The notes under the pieces are model-generated. The model was given only the letters and a program-made list of their open reading frames with translations. It made no database searches and had not been told where the DNA came from. The position numbers and the translations under genes were made by a program. Below are positions 1-7,186 of a DNA stretch of 10,303 nucleotides, in pieces. Source of the stretch: Actinomycetota bacterium (GTDB lineage Bacteria > Actinomycetota > Actinomycetes > Nanopelagicales > Nanopelagicaceae); the NCBI GenBank assembly GCA_009702525.1, contig WLHW01000044.1, positions 1 to 10,303 of the forward strand, given 5' to 3'. Position 1 is the stretch's first letter. Every line of letters begins with the position of its first letter.

Positions 1-284
1 ACAACCGTGCGCATAGCATTGAGCCAGGCATCACGCGCCGCCAAATCGATATGAAATGCAGCATGACGCATACGCAAACGTGGATGACCACGGCTTTCTT
101 GATAGGCCGTTGGGCCGCCCCAGTACTGTTCTAGAAACATTTGCAAACGTTCGGCGGCTGCTTTTAAATCCGACTCCGGATACATCGGGCGCAAAATTGG
201 ATCCACGGCCACATGGGCATAAAACTGTGCAACTAAATCACTAAAAAAAATCTCTCCGCCAACTTCTTCATAGAACGTACTCAT
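1..284 (-). CDS. glbO: Group II truncated haemoglobin (trHbO), 3' part cut off by window edge
   Basis: Reading leftward from the ATG at 284-282 gives 94 codons before the window ends; the family is usually about 125-130 residues, so roughly the last quarter is outside. The protein is cytoplasmic, binds haem and handles O2 or related ligands; its precise physiological role in this group is unsettled. The visible part follows mycobacterial trHbO closely: GG pair at residues 9-10, Tyr22 at B10, Tyr35 in MYPESDL (CD1), the FLEQYWGGP block at 50-58, RGHPRLRMRHAAF with the proximal haem His74, and Trp87 (G8). This Trp plus the CD1 Tyr is typical of the group II globins. The start overlaps the upstream transporter's stop in an ATGA (284-281), and I see no strong Shine-Dalgarno before it, so translational coupling is likely. 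It is the last visible gene of the leftward operon. Confidence 0.93.
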   Translation of the reverse strand, partial: MSTFYEEVGGEIFFSDLVAQFYAHVAVDPILRPMYPESDLKAAAERLQMFLEQYWGGPTAYQESRGHPRLRMRHAAFHIDLAARDAWLNAMRTV

Positions 285-1543
285 GTGCTTAGGCTAGCCG
301 TGTCCTTGCCTTTAGCTATCTGTAAAACGAAGTAACTAGTAACTAAACAAAGGGCACCACTCACATAAAAAGCTGCAGCATAATCGCCAAATTTCACGCG
401 AATAATCGCTGCGCCCAAGGCGGCAATTGAGCCACCAACTTGATGCGCAGCAAATACCCAGCCATAAATAACGGTTCCGCGATCAGGACCTAATACGGTT
501 CGACACAACATGACAGTTGGCGGCACGGTTGCTACCCAATCGAGGCCGTAAAAAATAATGAAAACTAATGTCGATGGATGCATCGTTGAAAATAGAATCG
601 ACGGTAATAGGAACAGTGATAGTCCGCGCAGGCCGTAATAAAAGAACAGTAGTTTGCGCGGATCGTATTTATCGGTTAACCAGCCCGATAAAAGCGTACC
701 GATAACATCAAAGACTCCAACGAGAGCTAGAAGTGAGGCAGCAACTACCTGGCCCATACCATGATCATGTGCTGCTGGAATAAAATGTGTTCCAATCAAT
801 CCGCTGGTTGATAAGCCACAGACAAAAAAGGAACCACTTAAATACCAAAAGTCTTTCTGCGCACTAGCCTCTTTTAGCGAGACAAGTGCAAGTTTGCCAG
901 CATTCATTCCAGACTTAACTGGTGGCTGCCAATCATCCGGGGCACCAAAGGGCAGTAATCCAAGATCGGCGGGTTTTTCACGTAAGAATAGATAAATCAT
1001 CGGCACCATAAATAATGATGCGCTTCCAATGGTTAATCCAATTGATCGCCAACCATATAAATCTGACAGATGTGTAAGACCTGGCAAGAAAATCAACTGA
1101 CCCATGGCAGCAGCTGAAGTTAAGCCGCCGATAACAATTCCTCTGCGCTTTACAAACCAACGGTTTGCAACAGTTGCGGCAAAGACCAACGCCATCGAGC
1201 CGGTGCCAATTCCAACAATGACACCCCAAGTAGCAACTAACTGCCATGGCGCATTAATGCGGGTTGTAAGGAAAGCTCCAGTACTGACGGTCGTTAGCGC
1301 CGCCATTACAACTTTGCGAACAGTAAAACGTTCCATCAGCGCTGCAGCAAAAGGGGCGGTAAGGCCGTAAAGCAAAACATTGACTGAGACAGCTAAGGAA
1401 ATTTGGTCACGACTCCAACCAAATGCATCTTCCAAGGGAATGATGAGAACCGATGGTGCTGATCTAAAACCTGCCGTTGCAACGAGCGTAAAAAAAGTAA
1501 CTATTGCTGCAATCCACGCTGGGTGCAGCTTGGTTCTAGGCAT
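281..1543 (-). CDS. MFS transporter resembling the monocarboxylate / oxalate-formate (MCT/OFA) type
   Basis: A 420-residue inner-membrane protein with about twelve hydrophobic segments. Near the N-terminus are PSVLIIPLEDAFGWSRDQIS, with the GWSR..IS pattern seen after TM1 in MCT/OFA-like transporters, and later ANRWFVKRRGIVIGG, matching their RWF.kRRG segment. A motif-A-like loop, GWLTDKYDPRKLL, joins the two halves' later helices. The substrate cannot be read from sequence; small carboxylates are a family-based guess. An in-frame ATG at 1618 would add 25 residues inside the upstream gene, but they look like translated coding sequence of another frame and lack a good ribosome site. I prefer the ATG at 1543 (MPRTKLHP), which gives an 8-nt overlap (ATGCCTAG) with the upstream MFS stop. 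Its own stop overlaps the glbO start by 4 nt. It shows little similarity to the adjacent MFS protein, so the pair is not a recent tandem duplication. Confidence 0.85.
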   Translation of the reverse strand: MPRTKLHPAWIAAIVTFFTLVATAGFRSAPSVLIIPLEDAFGWSRDQISLAVSVNVLLYGLTAPFAAALMERFTVRKVVMAALTTVSTGAFLTTRINAPWQLVATWGVIVGIGTGSMALVFAATVANRWFVKRRGIVIGGLTSAAAMGQLIFLPGLTHLSDLYGWRSIGLTIGSASLFMVPMIYLFLREKPADLGLLPFGAPDDWQPPVKSGMNAGKLALVSLKEASAQKDFWYLSGSFFVCGLSTSGLIGTHFIPAAHDHGMGQVVAASLLALVGVFDVIGTLLSGWLTDKYDPRKLLFFYYGLRGLSLFLLPSILFSTMHPSTLVFIIFYGLDWVATVPPTVMLCRTVLGPDRGTVIYGWVFAAHQVGGSIAALGAAIIRVKFGDYAAAFYVSGALCLVTSYFVLQIAKGKDTASLST

Positions 1544-2753
1544 TGGGTAAGTGTACTTTTCTTGATAAGAATCCAAGTGCAATGACGGGAATTGCAGCGA
1601 ATAAACAGAGCCAGCCATAACTCAAAGTTCCGATGATTACTCCAGCTATGGCTCCACCACCAGCACCTGCAAGATTCATTACTAAATCACTTGCACCTTG
1701 CGATGCAGGACGCATTTCAAGTGATACTGATTCAGATAAGTATGCCGATCCCCCAATCAGTGTGCACGACCAGCCGAGGCCCAAAAGAAATAAACCGATA
1801 CCTAATTGGTAAGCATTACTTGCTTGCGCAGTACCAGCAACAATTGTAGAGAGTAAGAGAATAACTAAACCGATCTGGATCACTCGTACACGACCTAGAC
1901 GGTCGCTGAGCGAACCAATGATTGGTGAAAATGCATACATACCAAGCACGTGCACGCTGATGACAAAACCAATAATTCGCAAGGAGACATCAACATGCTT
2001 CATGTGAATCGGTGTCATAACCATGACCGAGACCATTGCAACATGGCCAATAGCAATAGCTGAGATGGCAAATAACGCCTTGGGGTTAGAACGAATATGA
2101 GTTAGTGCTTTTTTAGTTGAGCCTTTTTGCTGTTTGACTGCAGCTTGTTTTTCAGCAGTCAAGTAAGGATCAGGACGCAAGAAAATCTGAATGACCACCA
2201 TTGCAAAAAACAGAGTCGCTGCTGAAATTAAGTAAGGTCCAACTAAGCGCGGCAAGTTCAACGCCTCAGCCAAATTGCCAGCCGGGTCCATTAAATTTGG
2301 TCCTGCAACTGCGCCAATAGTTGAACCCCATACAACAAATGACAACTGCTTGGCACGCGTTTCATTAGTTGCTAAATCAATTGCAGCAAAACGTGCTTGA
2401 TACCCTGCAGCCGATGCCGCACCTACTAGAAAGGTTCCAAGTAACATAAAAAATAAGTTACGGTGTGAGCCACCTAGAATTGCAAAGATCGATCCCACTA
2501 CTCCAGATGCATAACCCACCGATAAAGCCAGACGTCGTCCGCCAATTGCAGTTAAGCGTGCAAGGGGAAGAGCTAATGCCGCTGCACCTAACACAGCACT
2601 GGTCTGGGCTAAGCCTGCAAGAGTTTCAGAGTCGGTAATCGATGAAACCAGTAGTGAGCCCGCGGCAACGGTGCCTGCAACACCAATGCCATTGAGTACC
2701 TGCGCTGATGCAAGTGTGCGTACAACTTTCTGTTGCAGCGCAGTGTTTGGCAT
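1536..2753 (-). CDS. MFS transporter, 12-TM, substrate unknown
   Basis: A 405-residue major facilitator with hydrophobic segments throughout and no signal peptide. The first motif-A loop is degenerate (ARLTAIGGRRLALS), while the second-half copy is clear: GSLSDRLGRVRVIQIG at about residues 282-297. A charged, Lys/Gln-rich cytoplasmic loop in the middle (about residues 200-225) separates the two six-helix halves. The overall look is that of drug- or metabolite-type MFS proteins of Actinobacteria rather than of characterised sugar porters, but the substrate cannot be assigned. The ATG at 2753 shares one base with the upstream alpha-glucosidase stop (TAATG), with no good Shine-Dalgarno, so translation is probably coupled. 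Position directly after a cytoplasmic alpha-glucosidase makes a role with oligosaccharides possible, but this rests on context only. Confidence 0.87.
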   Translation of the reverse strand: MPNTALQQKVVRTLASAQVLNGIGVAGTVAAGSLLVSSITDSETLAGLAQTSAVLGAAALALPLARLTAIGGRRLALSVGYASGVVGSIFAILGGSHRNLFFMLLGTFLVGAASAAGYQARFAAIDLATNETRAKQLSFVVWGSTIGAVAGPNLMDPAGNLAEALNLPRLVGPYLISAATLFFAMVVIQIFLRPDPYLTAEKQAAVKQQKGSTKKALTHIRSNPKALFAISAIAIGHVAMVSVMVMTPIHMKHVDVSLRIIGFVISVHVLGMYAFSPIIGSLSDRLGRVRVIQIGLVILLLSTIVAGTAQASNAYQLGIGLFLLGLGWSCTLIGGSAYLSESVSLEMRPASQGASDLVMNLAGAGGGAIAGVIIGTLSYGWLCLFAAIPVIALGFLSRKVHLPNA

Positions 2754-4429
2754 TAGCGAGTTATTCTGACCCAGGCTGCAGTATCAGTTGGCAGTGTGTG
2801 AGCATGGATTGGTCCACTGCTCACCAAAACCTGCGAATTCGATGGCAGCTCAATTGATTCACCCAGATTGATGTAACACGCAAAATCTCCAGGACGCTCG
2901 AATGCAACTACATCTTTGCCGGCCTCAATCCATTCCATTGGACCATCACCTAAACCCTGTTCGGCTTTGCGAATTGCAAGTGCCTCTTGGTACATAGATA
3001 GCGTTGAATCATTAACACCATCTTGGGACTCGGCTGAAAACTTTCCCCACCACGGTGATTGTGGGAGCCAGGCTTTATCAATAGGTAAAGCGGCATTACT
3101 TGAGAAACCAAATGCTCCTGCAGGATCTGATGACCACGGCAGTGGAACACGACAACCATCGCGACCACGATCTGTGTAACCGCTCATCTTCCACCGCGGA
3201 TCAGTAAGACGATCCTCGGGAATATCGCGTACTTCTGGTAACGCTAACTCTTCACCTTGGTACATATACGCACCACCCGGAAGTGCCAACATCATTAACG
3301 CGGCACTGCGCGCACGTAGTGTTCCACGAGCAATGTTGAACTGTGCAGGATCGCCTTGACGCGAACGAGTCGTATCACCGTGATTAGTGAGTCCAAGATC
3401 TAAACGATCAACGGAGCGCACTACATCGTGATTGTTAAATACCCATGATGTTGGTGCGCCAACTTCTTCAAGTGCACTAATTGAGTTATTAATCTTTGTG
3501 CGAATCTGATCTGCTTTCCACAATGTTGTGAGCATCTCAAAGTTAAATGAGTTTTGAAGTTCATCGGGACGAACATAGCGCGCGATGCGTGAGGCGGGAC
3601 TAACCCATGCTTCGGCAACTGCCATGCGATCCCCAGGATATGAATCAAAGATTTTGCGCCAAGAACGATAGATATCGTGAACGCCTTCTTGATCCCAGAA
3701 AGGCTTGTGCTCAGTGCCTAACATCTCGGCCGCTGGATCTTTCTTAATATCTGGTAAGCCTTTTTCTTTAAACATTCCGTGAGCAACATCGATTCGGAAA
3801 CCATCGACTCCACGGTCTAACCAAAACTTTAAAACATCTTCTAAATGCGAAACAACTTCTGGGTTTTCCCAATTTAAATCAGGTTGTTCAACGGCAAAGA
3901 TATGTAAGTACCACTGACCTAACTTTCCATCGGCCTCTGTAACGCGCTGCCAGGCACAACCACCAAAGACGGCCTCCCAGTTATTAGGTGGCACGTCACC
4001 ATGTGGACCTTTACCATCACGGAAAATATAGCGATTGCGCTCGGGTGAACCTGGGGCCGCAGCAAGTGCAGCTTGGAACCATTTATGGTCGCTGGATGTG
4101 TGATTAGGAACGATATCGACTATGAATTTAATTCCGTAGTCATGAGCCTCTTTAATTAACTGCTCGGCCTGGGCCAATGTTCCGTAATCAGGTTCGATAT
4201 CCATATAGTCGGCAACGTCGTACCCATGATCGTGTTGTGGGGATGGATACCACGGTGTAATCCAGATTGCATCGATGCCCAACTTCTTTAAATACGGCAG
4301 GCGCGAACGGATGCCTTCAACATCACCGATTCCATCACCATTAGCATCGGCGAAGGAGCGAATATAAATTTGATACGTAACGGCATCTCTCCACCAAGGG
4401 CGTTCTGCGCGGGATGCTAGCTGTGACAT
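2753..4429 (-). CDS. aglA: GH13 alpha-glucosidase (AglA-like), cytoplasmic
   Basis: A 558-residue retaining glycoside hydrolase of family GH13, expected to release glucose from the non-reducing end of short alpha-glucosides. In order: the Ca-site-like D28-A-N30-G-D32-G-I-G-D36, conserved region I DIVPNH (105-110), region II GFRIDVAH (210-217) with nucleophile Asp214, region III VAEAW with acid/base Glu273, region IV FNNHD with transition-state-stabilising Asp335, and a small beta-rich C-terminal domain from about 495. There is no signal peptide, so it acts on imported sugar. The residue after the nucleophile is Val215; in the yeast and Bacillus oligo-1,6-glucosidase/maltase comparison Val there goes with alpha-1,6 activity, but whether the rule holds in this actinobacterial subfamily is unsure. 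The start lies 2 nt after the thioesterase stop and has its own GGAG 5 nt upstream; the stop overlaps the next gene by one base. Confidence 0.93.
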   Translation of the reverse strand: MSQLASRAERPWWRDAVTYQIYIRSFADANGDGIGDVEGIRSRLPYLKKLGIDAIWITPWYPSPQHDHGYDVADYMDIEPDYGTLAQAEQLIKEAHDYGIKFIVDIVPNHTSSDHKWFQAALAAAPGSPERNRYIFRDGKGPHGDVPPNNWEAVFGGCAWQRVTEADGKLGQWYLHIFAVEQPDLNWENPEVVSHLEDVLKFWLDRGVDGFRIDVAHGMFKEKGLPDIKKDPAAEMLGTEHKPFWDQEGVHDIYRSWRKIFDSYPGDRMAVAEAWVSPASRIARYVRPDELQNSFNFEMLTTLWKADQIRTKINNSISALEEVGAPTSWVFNNHDVVRSVDRLDLGLTNHGDTTRSRQGDPAQFNIARGTLRARSAALMMLALPGGAYMYQGEELALPEVRDIPEDRLTDPRWKMSGYTDRGRDGCRVPLPWSSDPAGAFGFSSNAALPIDKAWLPQSPWWGKFSAESQDGVNDSTLSMYQEALAIRKAEQGLGDGPMEWIEAGKDVVAFERPGDFACYINLGESIELPSNSQVLVSSGPIHAHTLPTDTAAWVRITR

Positions 4430-4431
4430 TT

Positions 4432-4806
4432 CTACTCCGTCTCCAAAAATGTGTTAAGGACTTGGCGTTGATGATCAGAGAGTGGTCGTGAACTCTTTGT
4501 ATCTTCAGTTACCGAAACCTGTACTGTCTTGACTCGAGCGAAGAGTGTTCCATCCTTTGAAATTTCATAAATCATTGTAAAAGAGGATGTTCCTATTGAA
4601 TCAACCCAACAACTTACATCGGCAAAGATATTACCCTCGCTAATAGGTGCTTTAAAATCAACTTCAGCGCGAGCGACGACCATATTGAAACTGCCGAGCA
4701 TTGCAAAGCGTGCTTCTTGGGCATACGTTAAATACTTAGCATTATTTACATGTGCCATCGCATCTAAGTCGTCCCAGCGGACATACTGCTTATTTGTGAA
4801 CTTCAT
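4432..4806 (-). CDS. Acyl-CoA thioesterase, 4HBT hot-dog fold (YbgC/FadM-like)
   Basis: A 124-residue single-domain hot-dog protein predicted to hydrolyse acyl-CoA thioesters in the cytoplasm. The N-terminal signature RWDDLDAMAHVNNAKYLTY (residues 10-28) carries the acidic Asp13/Asp15 and the HVNN turn typical of this branch; FKAPISEG and the alternating V-x-V strands of the C-terminal half fit the beta sheet wrapped round the long helix. Length is normal for the family. The start shares one base with the ettA stop (TGATG at 4808-4804 on this strand) and has no clear Shine-Dalgarno, so it probably depends on ettA translation. A thioesterase of this kind next to ettA is a pattern I recall from Actinobacteria (Rv2475c near Rv2477c). 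The acyl substrate is unknown. Confidence 0.9.
   Translation of the reverse strand: MKFTNKQYVRWDDLDAMAHVNNAKYLTYAQEARFAMLGSFNMVVARAEVDFKAPISEGNIFADVSCWVDSIGTSSFTMIYEISKDGTLFARVKTVQVSVTEDTKSSRPLSDHQRQVLNTFLETE
4435..4438 (-). promoter_or_regulatory. Shine-Dalgarno (GGAG) of the alpha-glucosidase gene
   Basis: On the - strand GGAG is followed by TAGAA and then the ATG at 4429; the TAG inside the spacer is the thioesterase stop. It is the only internal start in the leftward operon with a clear ribosome site, so the alpha-glucosidase can be initiated independently while its neighbours rely on stop-start overlap. Confidence 0.6.
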
Positions 4807-6473
4807 CAGCGTGTCAACTTTCTGTATGTAACGCGGTGCGGACGGGCCGCATCAGCGCCAAGACGTTGGATCTTATTTTCCTCATAGCTTTCAAAGTTAC
4901 CTTCAAACCAGAACCACTTTGAGTCACCTTCGTATGCCAAAATATGTGTCGCAACACGGTCAAGGAACCAACGATCGTGGGAAATCACAACCGCGCACCC
5001 TGGAAACTCAAGTAGGGCATTTTCAAGAGAACCAAGAGTTTCAACATCTAAATCGTTAGTTGGCTCATCGAGTAGTAACAGATTGCCACCTTGCTTAAGT
5101 GTTAACGCTAAGTTTAAACGGTTGCGCTCTCCACCCGATAAAATTCCTGCGGGCTTTTGCTGATCTGGGCCTTTAAAACCAAAGCACGATACATATGCGC
5201 GCGATGGCATCTCAACCATTCCGACCTTAATAAAATCAAGACCATCTGAGACGACTTCCCACAGAGTTTTCTTTGGATCGATGCCCCCACGAGACTGATC
5301 GACGTAGGAAATCTTGACGGTTTCACCGATTTTCACGTTACCTGAGTCGGGAGTTTCTAAGCCCATCAACGTCTTGAACAACGTTGTTTTACCTGCACCG
5401 TTAGGACCAATGATTCCCACAATTCCATTGCGTGGAAGCGTGAATGAAAGATCATCGATTAATACGCGATCCCCAAAACCCTTACTTAAATGTTCAACTT
5501 CAATAACAACATTTCCAAGACGTGGCCCAGGTGGAATTTGAATCTCTTCAAAGTCCAACTTGCGCATCTTGTCGGCTTCGGCGGCCATTTCTTCATAACG
5601 CGCGAGACGGGCCTTAGATTTAACTTGGCGGCCCTTTGCATTTTGGCGAACCCATTCCAGCTCTTCAGTTAAACGCTTTGCGCGCTTGGCATCTTTCTGG
5701 CCTTCAATCTTTAAACGTGCAGACTTAGTTTCCAAATATGTTGTGTAGTTGCCTTCGTATGGGTAAGCACGACCTCGGTCGAGTTCTAGAATCCACTGGG
5801 CCACGTTGTCCAAGAAATATCTATCGTGCGTAATCGCTACAACTGCGCCGTGATACTTATTTAAATGTTGTTCTAACCATAAAACAGATTCGGCATCAAG
5901 GTGGTTCGTTGGCTCATCCAGAAGTAATAAATCAGGAGCCTGCAAAAGCAACTTACACAAAGCAACGCGGCGTTTTTCTCCACCAGATAACACTGAAACA
6001 TCGGCATCAGGTGGGGGGCAACGCAGAGCATCCATCGCTTGCTCTAACTGCGAATCTAGCTCCCATGCATTGCGATGATCTAACTTCTCTTGCAGATTAC
6101 CCATCTCGGCTAACAACTTGTCATAGTCGGCATCGGGATTACCGAGCTCTTCACTAATTGCATTGAAGCGATCGAGCATCGCAACGGTTTCGGCTACGCC
6201 CTCTTTAACATTGTCAATAACGTTTTTGGTCTCATCTAAAACTGGCTCTTGCAGCAAAATACCCACGGTATATCCGGGAGTTATATAGGCCTCACCATTA
6301 GATGGCTGTTGCAGACCGGCCATAATTTGAAGGACTGTGGACTTACCGGCACCGTTAGGGCCGACCACGCCGATCTTAGCGCCGGGATAAAACATGATGG
6401 TGACGTCATCGAGAATTACTTTGTCACCATGCGCTTTCCGCGCCTTTTTCATCGTATAAATGAACTCAGCCAT
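4806..6473 (-). CDS. ettA: Energy-dependent translational throttle protein EttA (ABC-F)
   Basis: A 555-residue soluble ABC-F ATPase with two nucleotide-binding domains and no membrane segment; EttA binds the ribosomal E site and gates the first elongation steps according to the ATP/ADP state. Domain 1: Walker A GPNGAGKST (38-46), an insert at about 95-140 corresponding to the EttA arm, signature LSGGE (162-166), Walker B LLLLDEPTNHLD (182-193) and THDR switch (215-218). A charged helical linker (about 245-305) is the P-site tRNA interaction motif. Domain 2: GPNGAGKTT (356-364), LSGGE (445-449), LLLLDEPTNDLD (465-476) and SHDR (498-501). Both catalytic Glu residues are present, so both sites should be active. 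It is the first gene of the leftward operon. Before the ATG there is only a distant AAGG, and a TAAGGT box sits 8 nt upstream, so the transcript could have an almost absent leader. Confidence 0.96.
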   Translation of the reverse strand: MAEFIYTMKKARKAHGDKVILDDVTIMFYPGAKIGVVGPNGAGKSTVLQIMAGLQQPSNGEAYITPGYTVGILLQEPVLDETKNVIDNVKEGVAETVAMLDRFNAISEELGNPDADYDKLLAEMGNLQEKLDHRNAWELDSQLEQAMDALRCPPPDADVSVLSGGEKRRVALCKLLLQAPDLLLLDEPTNHLDAESVLWLEQHLNKYHGAVVAITHDRYFLDNVAQWILELDRGRAYPYEGNYTTYLETKSARLKIEGQKDAKRAKRLTEELEWVRQNAKGRQVKSKARLARYEEMAAEADKMRKLDFEEIQIPPGPRLGNVVIEVEHLSKGFGDRVLIDDLSFTLPRNGIVGIIGPNGAGKTTLFKTLMGLETPDSGNVKIGETVKISYVDQSRGGIDPKKTLWEVVSDGLDFIKVGMVEMPSRAYVSCFGFKGPDQQKPAGILSGGERNRLNLALTLKQGGNLLLLDEPTNDLDVETLGSLENALLEFPGCAVVISHDRWFLDRVATHILAYEGDSKWFWFEGNFESYEENKIQRLGADAARPHRVTYRKLTR

Positions 6474-6529
6474 GGGATGAAACCTTACCGTTATGTGTCG
6501 GTAGACTTAGCATCCACGACCCACTACAG
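6474..6529. promoter_or_regulatory. Divergent promoter region between ettA and tRNA-Arg
   Basis: The only non-coding stretch between two divergent units, 56 bp long, so it should hold both promoters. On the + strand TAGACT (6502-6507) fits an actinobacterial TANNNT -10 box and would start transcription about 6514, some 16 nt before the tRNA. On the - strand TAAGGT (6487-6482) fits the same pattern and would put the start only a few bases before the ettA ATG. Neither has a good TTGACA-like -35 at 16-18 nt. Box calls are by eye; only the need for promoters here is firm. Confidence 0.4.
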
Positions 6530-6539
6530 GCGCCTGTAG
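6524..6539. repeat. Perfect 16-bp palindrome overlapping the tRNA-Arg 5' end
   Basis: CTACAGGC is followed directly by its reverse complement GCCTGTAG. The centre falls inside the tRNA acceptor stem (the mature tRNA begins at 6530). As a result the 7-mer CAGGCGC occurs twice, at 6527-6533 and as the true 3' acceptor strand at 6596-6602. It could be an operator or a precursor-RNA structure competing with the acceptor stem; it could also be chance. Confidence 0.55.
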
Positions 6540-6603
6540 CTCAGTCGGATAGAGCACCCGCCTTCTAAGCGGGTTGTCGCAGGTTCGATTCCTGCCAGGC
6601 GCG
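6530..6603 (+). tRNA. tRNA-Arg (anticodon UCU)
   Basis: A complete cloverleaf of 74 nt. The acceptor stem GCGCCTG (6530-6536) pairs with CAGGCGC (6596-6602), with discriminator G6603. The D arm contains GTAGCTCAGTCGGATAGAGC, the anticodon stem CCCGC/GCGGG encloses loop CTTCTAA with anticodon TCT, and the T arm has the usual GGTTCGATTCC. It reads AGA and AGG. The 3' CCA is not encoded (the next bases are CAT), so RNase Z cleavage after the discriminator and CCA addition are expected. The orn start codon begins one base after the tRNA end. It is the first element of the rightward unit; a tentative -10 box lies about 23-28 nt upstream. Confidence 0.96.
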
Positions 6604-6604
6604 C

Positions 6605-7165
6605 ATGGCCAATGAACAACCGAACCTCATTTGGATCGACTGCGAGATGACTGGACTGTCCCTTGAAAAGGATGTCCTGGTCGAGATCGCCGTCCTTGTG
6701 ACCGACTCAGAGTTAAATGTGATCGGTGATGGAGTCGATGTTGTCATCACTGCGAGCGCCGAAGATTTAGCGGGGATGAATGATTTCGTCACCGCGATGC
6801 ACACGACATCTGGATTAATTACCGAGATTCCCAACGGAATCTCATTGGTTGAGGCAGAACTGAAAGTCATCGCATATTTATTAGAGTGCGGTTTGCAACC
6901 TGGCAAATCTCCCTTGGCCGGAAACTCGGTAGGCGTTGATCGCACATTTATTGCACGCGATATGCCCGCCTTAAATGACTTCCTGCACTATCGAACAATC
7001 GATGTCTCCTCGATTAAAGAGTTAGCGCGCCGCTGGTATCCCAAGGCCTACTTCAACGCCCCAGCTAAAACCGGCAATCACCGCGCATTAGGCGATATCA
7101 AGGATTCAATCGCCGAGTTGGCTTACTACCGCACCGCAGTATTCGTTCCGGGACAGGTGCAGTAG
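6605..7165 (+). CDS. orn: Oligoribonuclease (DEDDh 3'-5' exoribonuclease)
   Basis: A 186-residue cytoplasmic exonuclease that degrades 2-5 nt RNA fragments, and linear dinucleotides such as pGpG, to mononucleotides. The full DEDDh set is visible: Asp12 and Glu14 in LIWIDCEMTGL, Asp112 in GNSVGVDRTF, His159 in GNHRALGDI and Asp164. The ELARRWYP block (139-146) and the SIAELAYYR C-terminal helix are typical. The start is fixed by alignment in memory with E. coli Orn (NLIWID..MTGL near the N-terminus). The ATG begins one base after the tRNA-Arg gene, so no independent Shine-Dalgarno is possible: the only AGG nearby is in the tRNA acceptor strand. Translation therefore probably uses a processed, near-leaderless mRNA. 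A tRNA-His gene follows 21 nt downstream, an adjacency I also recall from mycobacteria (Rv2511-hisT). Confidence 0.95.
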   Translation: MANEQPNLIWIDCEMTGLSLEKDVLVEIAVLVTDSELNVIGDGVDVVITASAEDLAGMNDFVTAMHTTSGLITEIPNGISLVEAELKVIAYLLECGLQPGKSPLAGNSVGVDRTFIARDMPALNDFLHYRTIDVSSIKELARRWYPKAYFNAPAKTGNHRALGDIKDSIAELAYYRTAVFVPGQVQ

Positions 7166-7169
7166 AAGG

Positions 7170-7175
7170 TAGGAT
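7170..7175 (+). promoter_or_regulatory. Possible -10 box (TAGGAT) for tRNA-His
   Basis: TAGGAT lies 11 nt before the tRNA 5' end, at a distance fitting a start about 7182. It matches TANNNT, but the best -35-like sequence (TTCCGG at 7146-7151, 18-nt spacer) is weak. The tRNA may instead be transcribed through from orn. Confidence 0.25.
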
Positions 7176-7186
7176 TTGCACCTCAT

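Noticed and set aside
56..244. 62-codon + strand frame at the left edge
   Set aside because: It is antisense to the clearly conserved glbO coding sequence and has no recognisable features.
1544..1618. Upstream ATG extending the MCT/OFA-like transporter by 25 residues
   Set aside because: The extension would overlap the preceding gene by 83 nt, lacks a good ribosome site and does not look like the start of an MFS protein. MPRTKLHPAW at 1543 fits better.
281..2753. Tandem duplication of the two MFS genes
   Set aside because: Apart from general MFS topology and loop motifs the two proteins share no obvious sequence; their TM1 and central-loop regions belong to different types.
6596..6603. Direct repeat of CAGGCGC at both ends of tRNA-Arg as an integration (att) site
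   Set aside because: The first copy is explained by the palindrome at the tRNA 5' end, and there is no integrase or foreign gene. A 7-bp repeat is too short.
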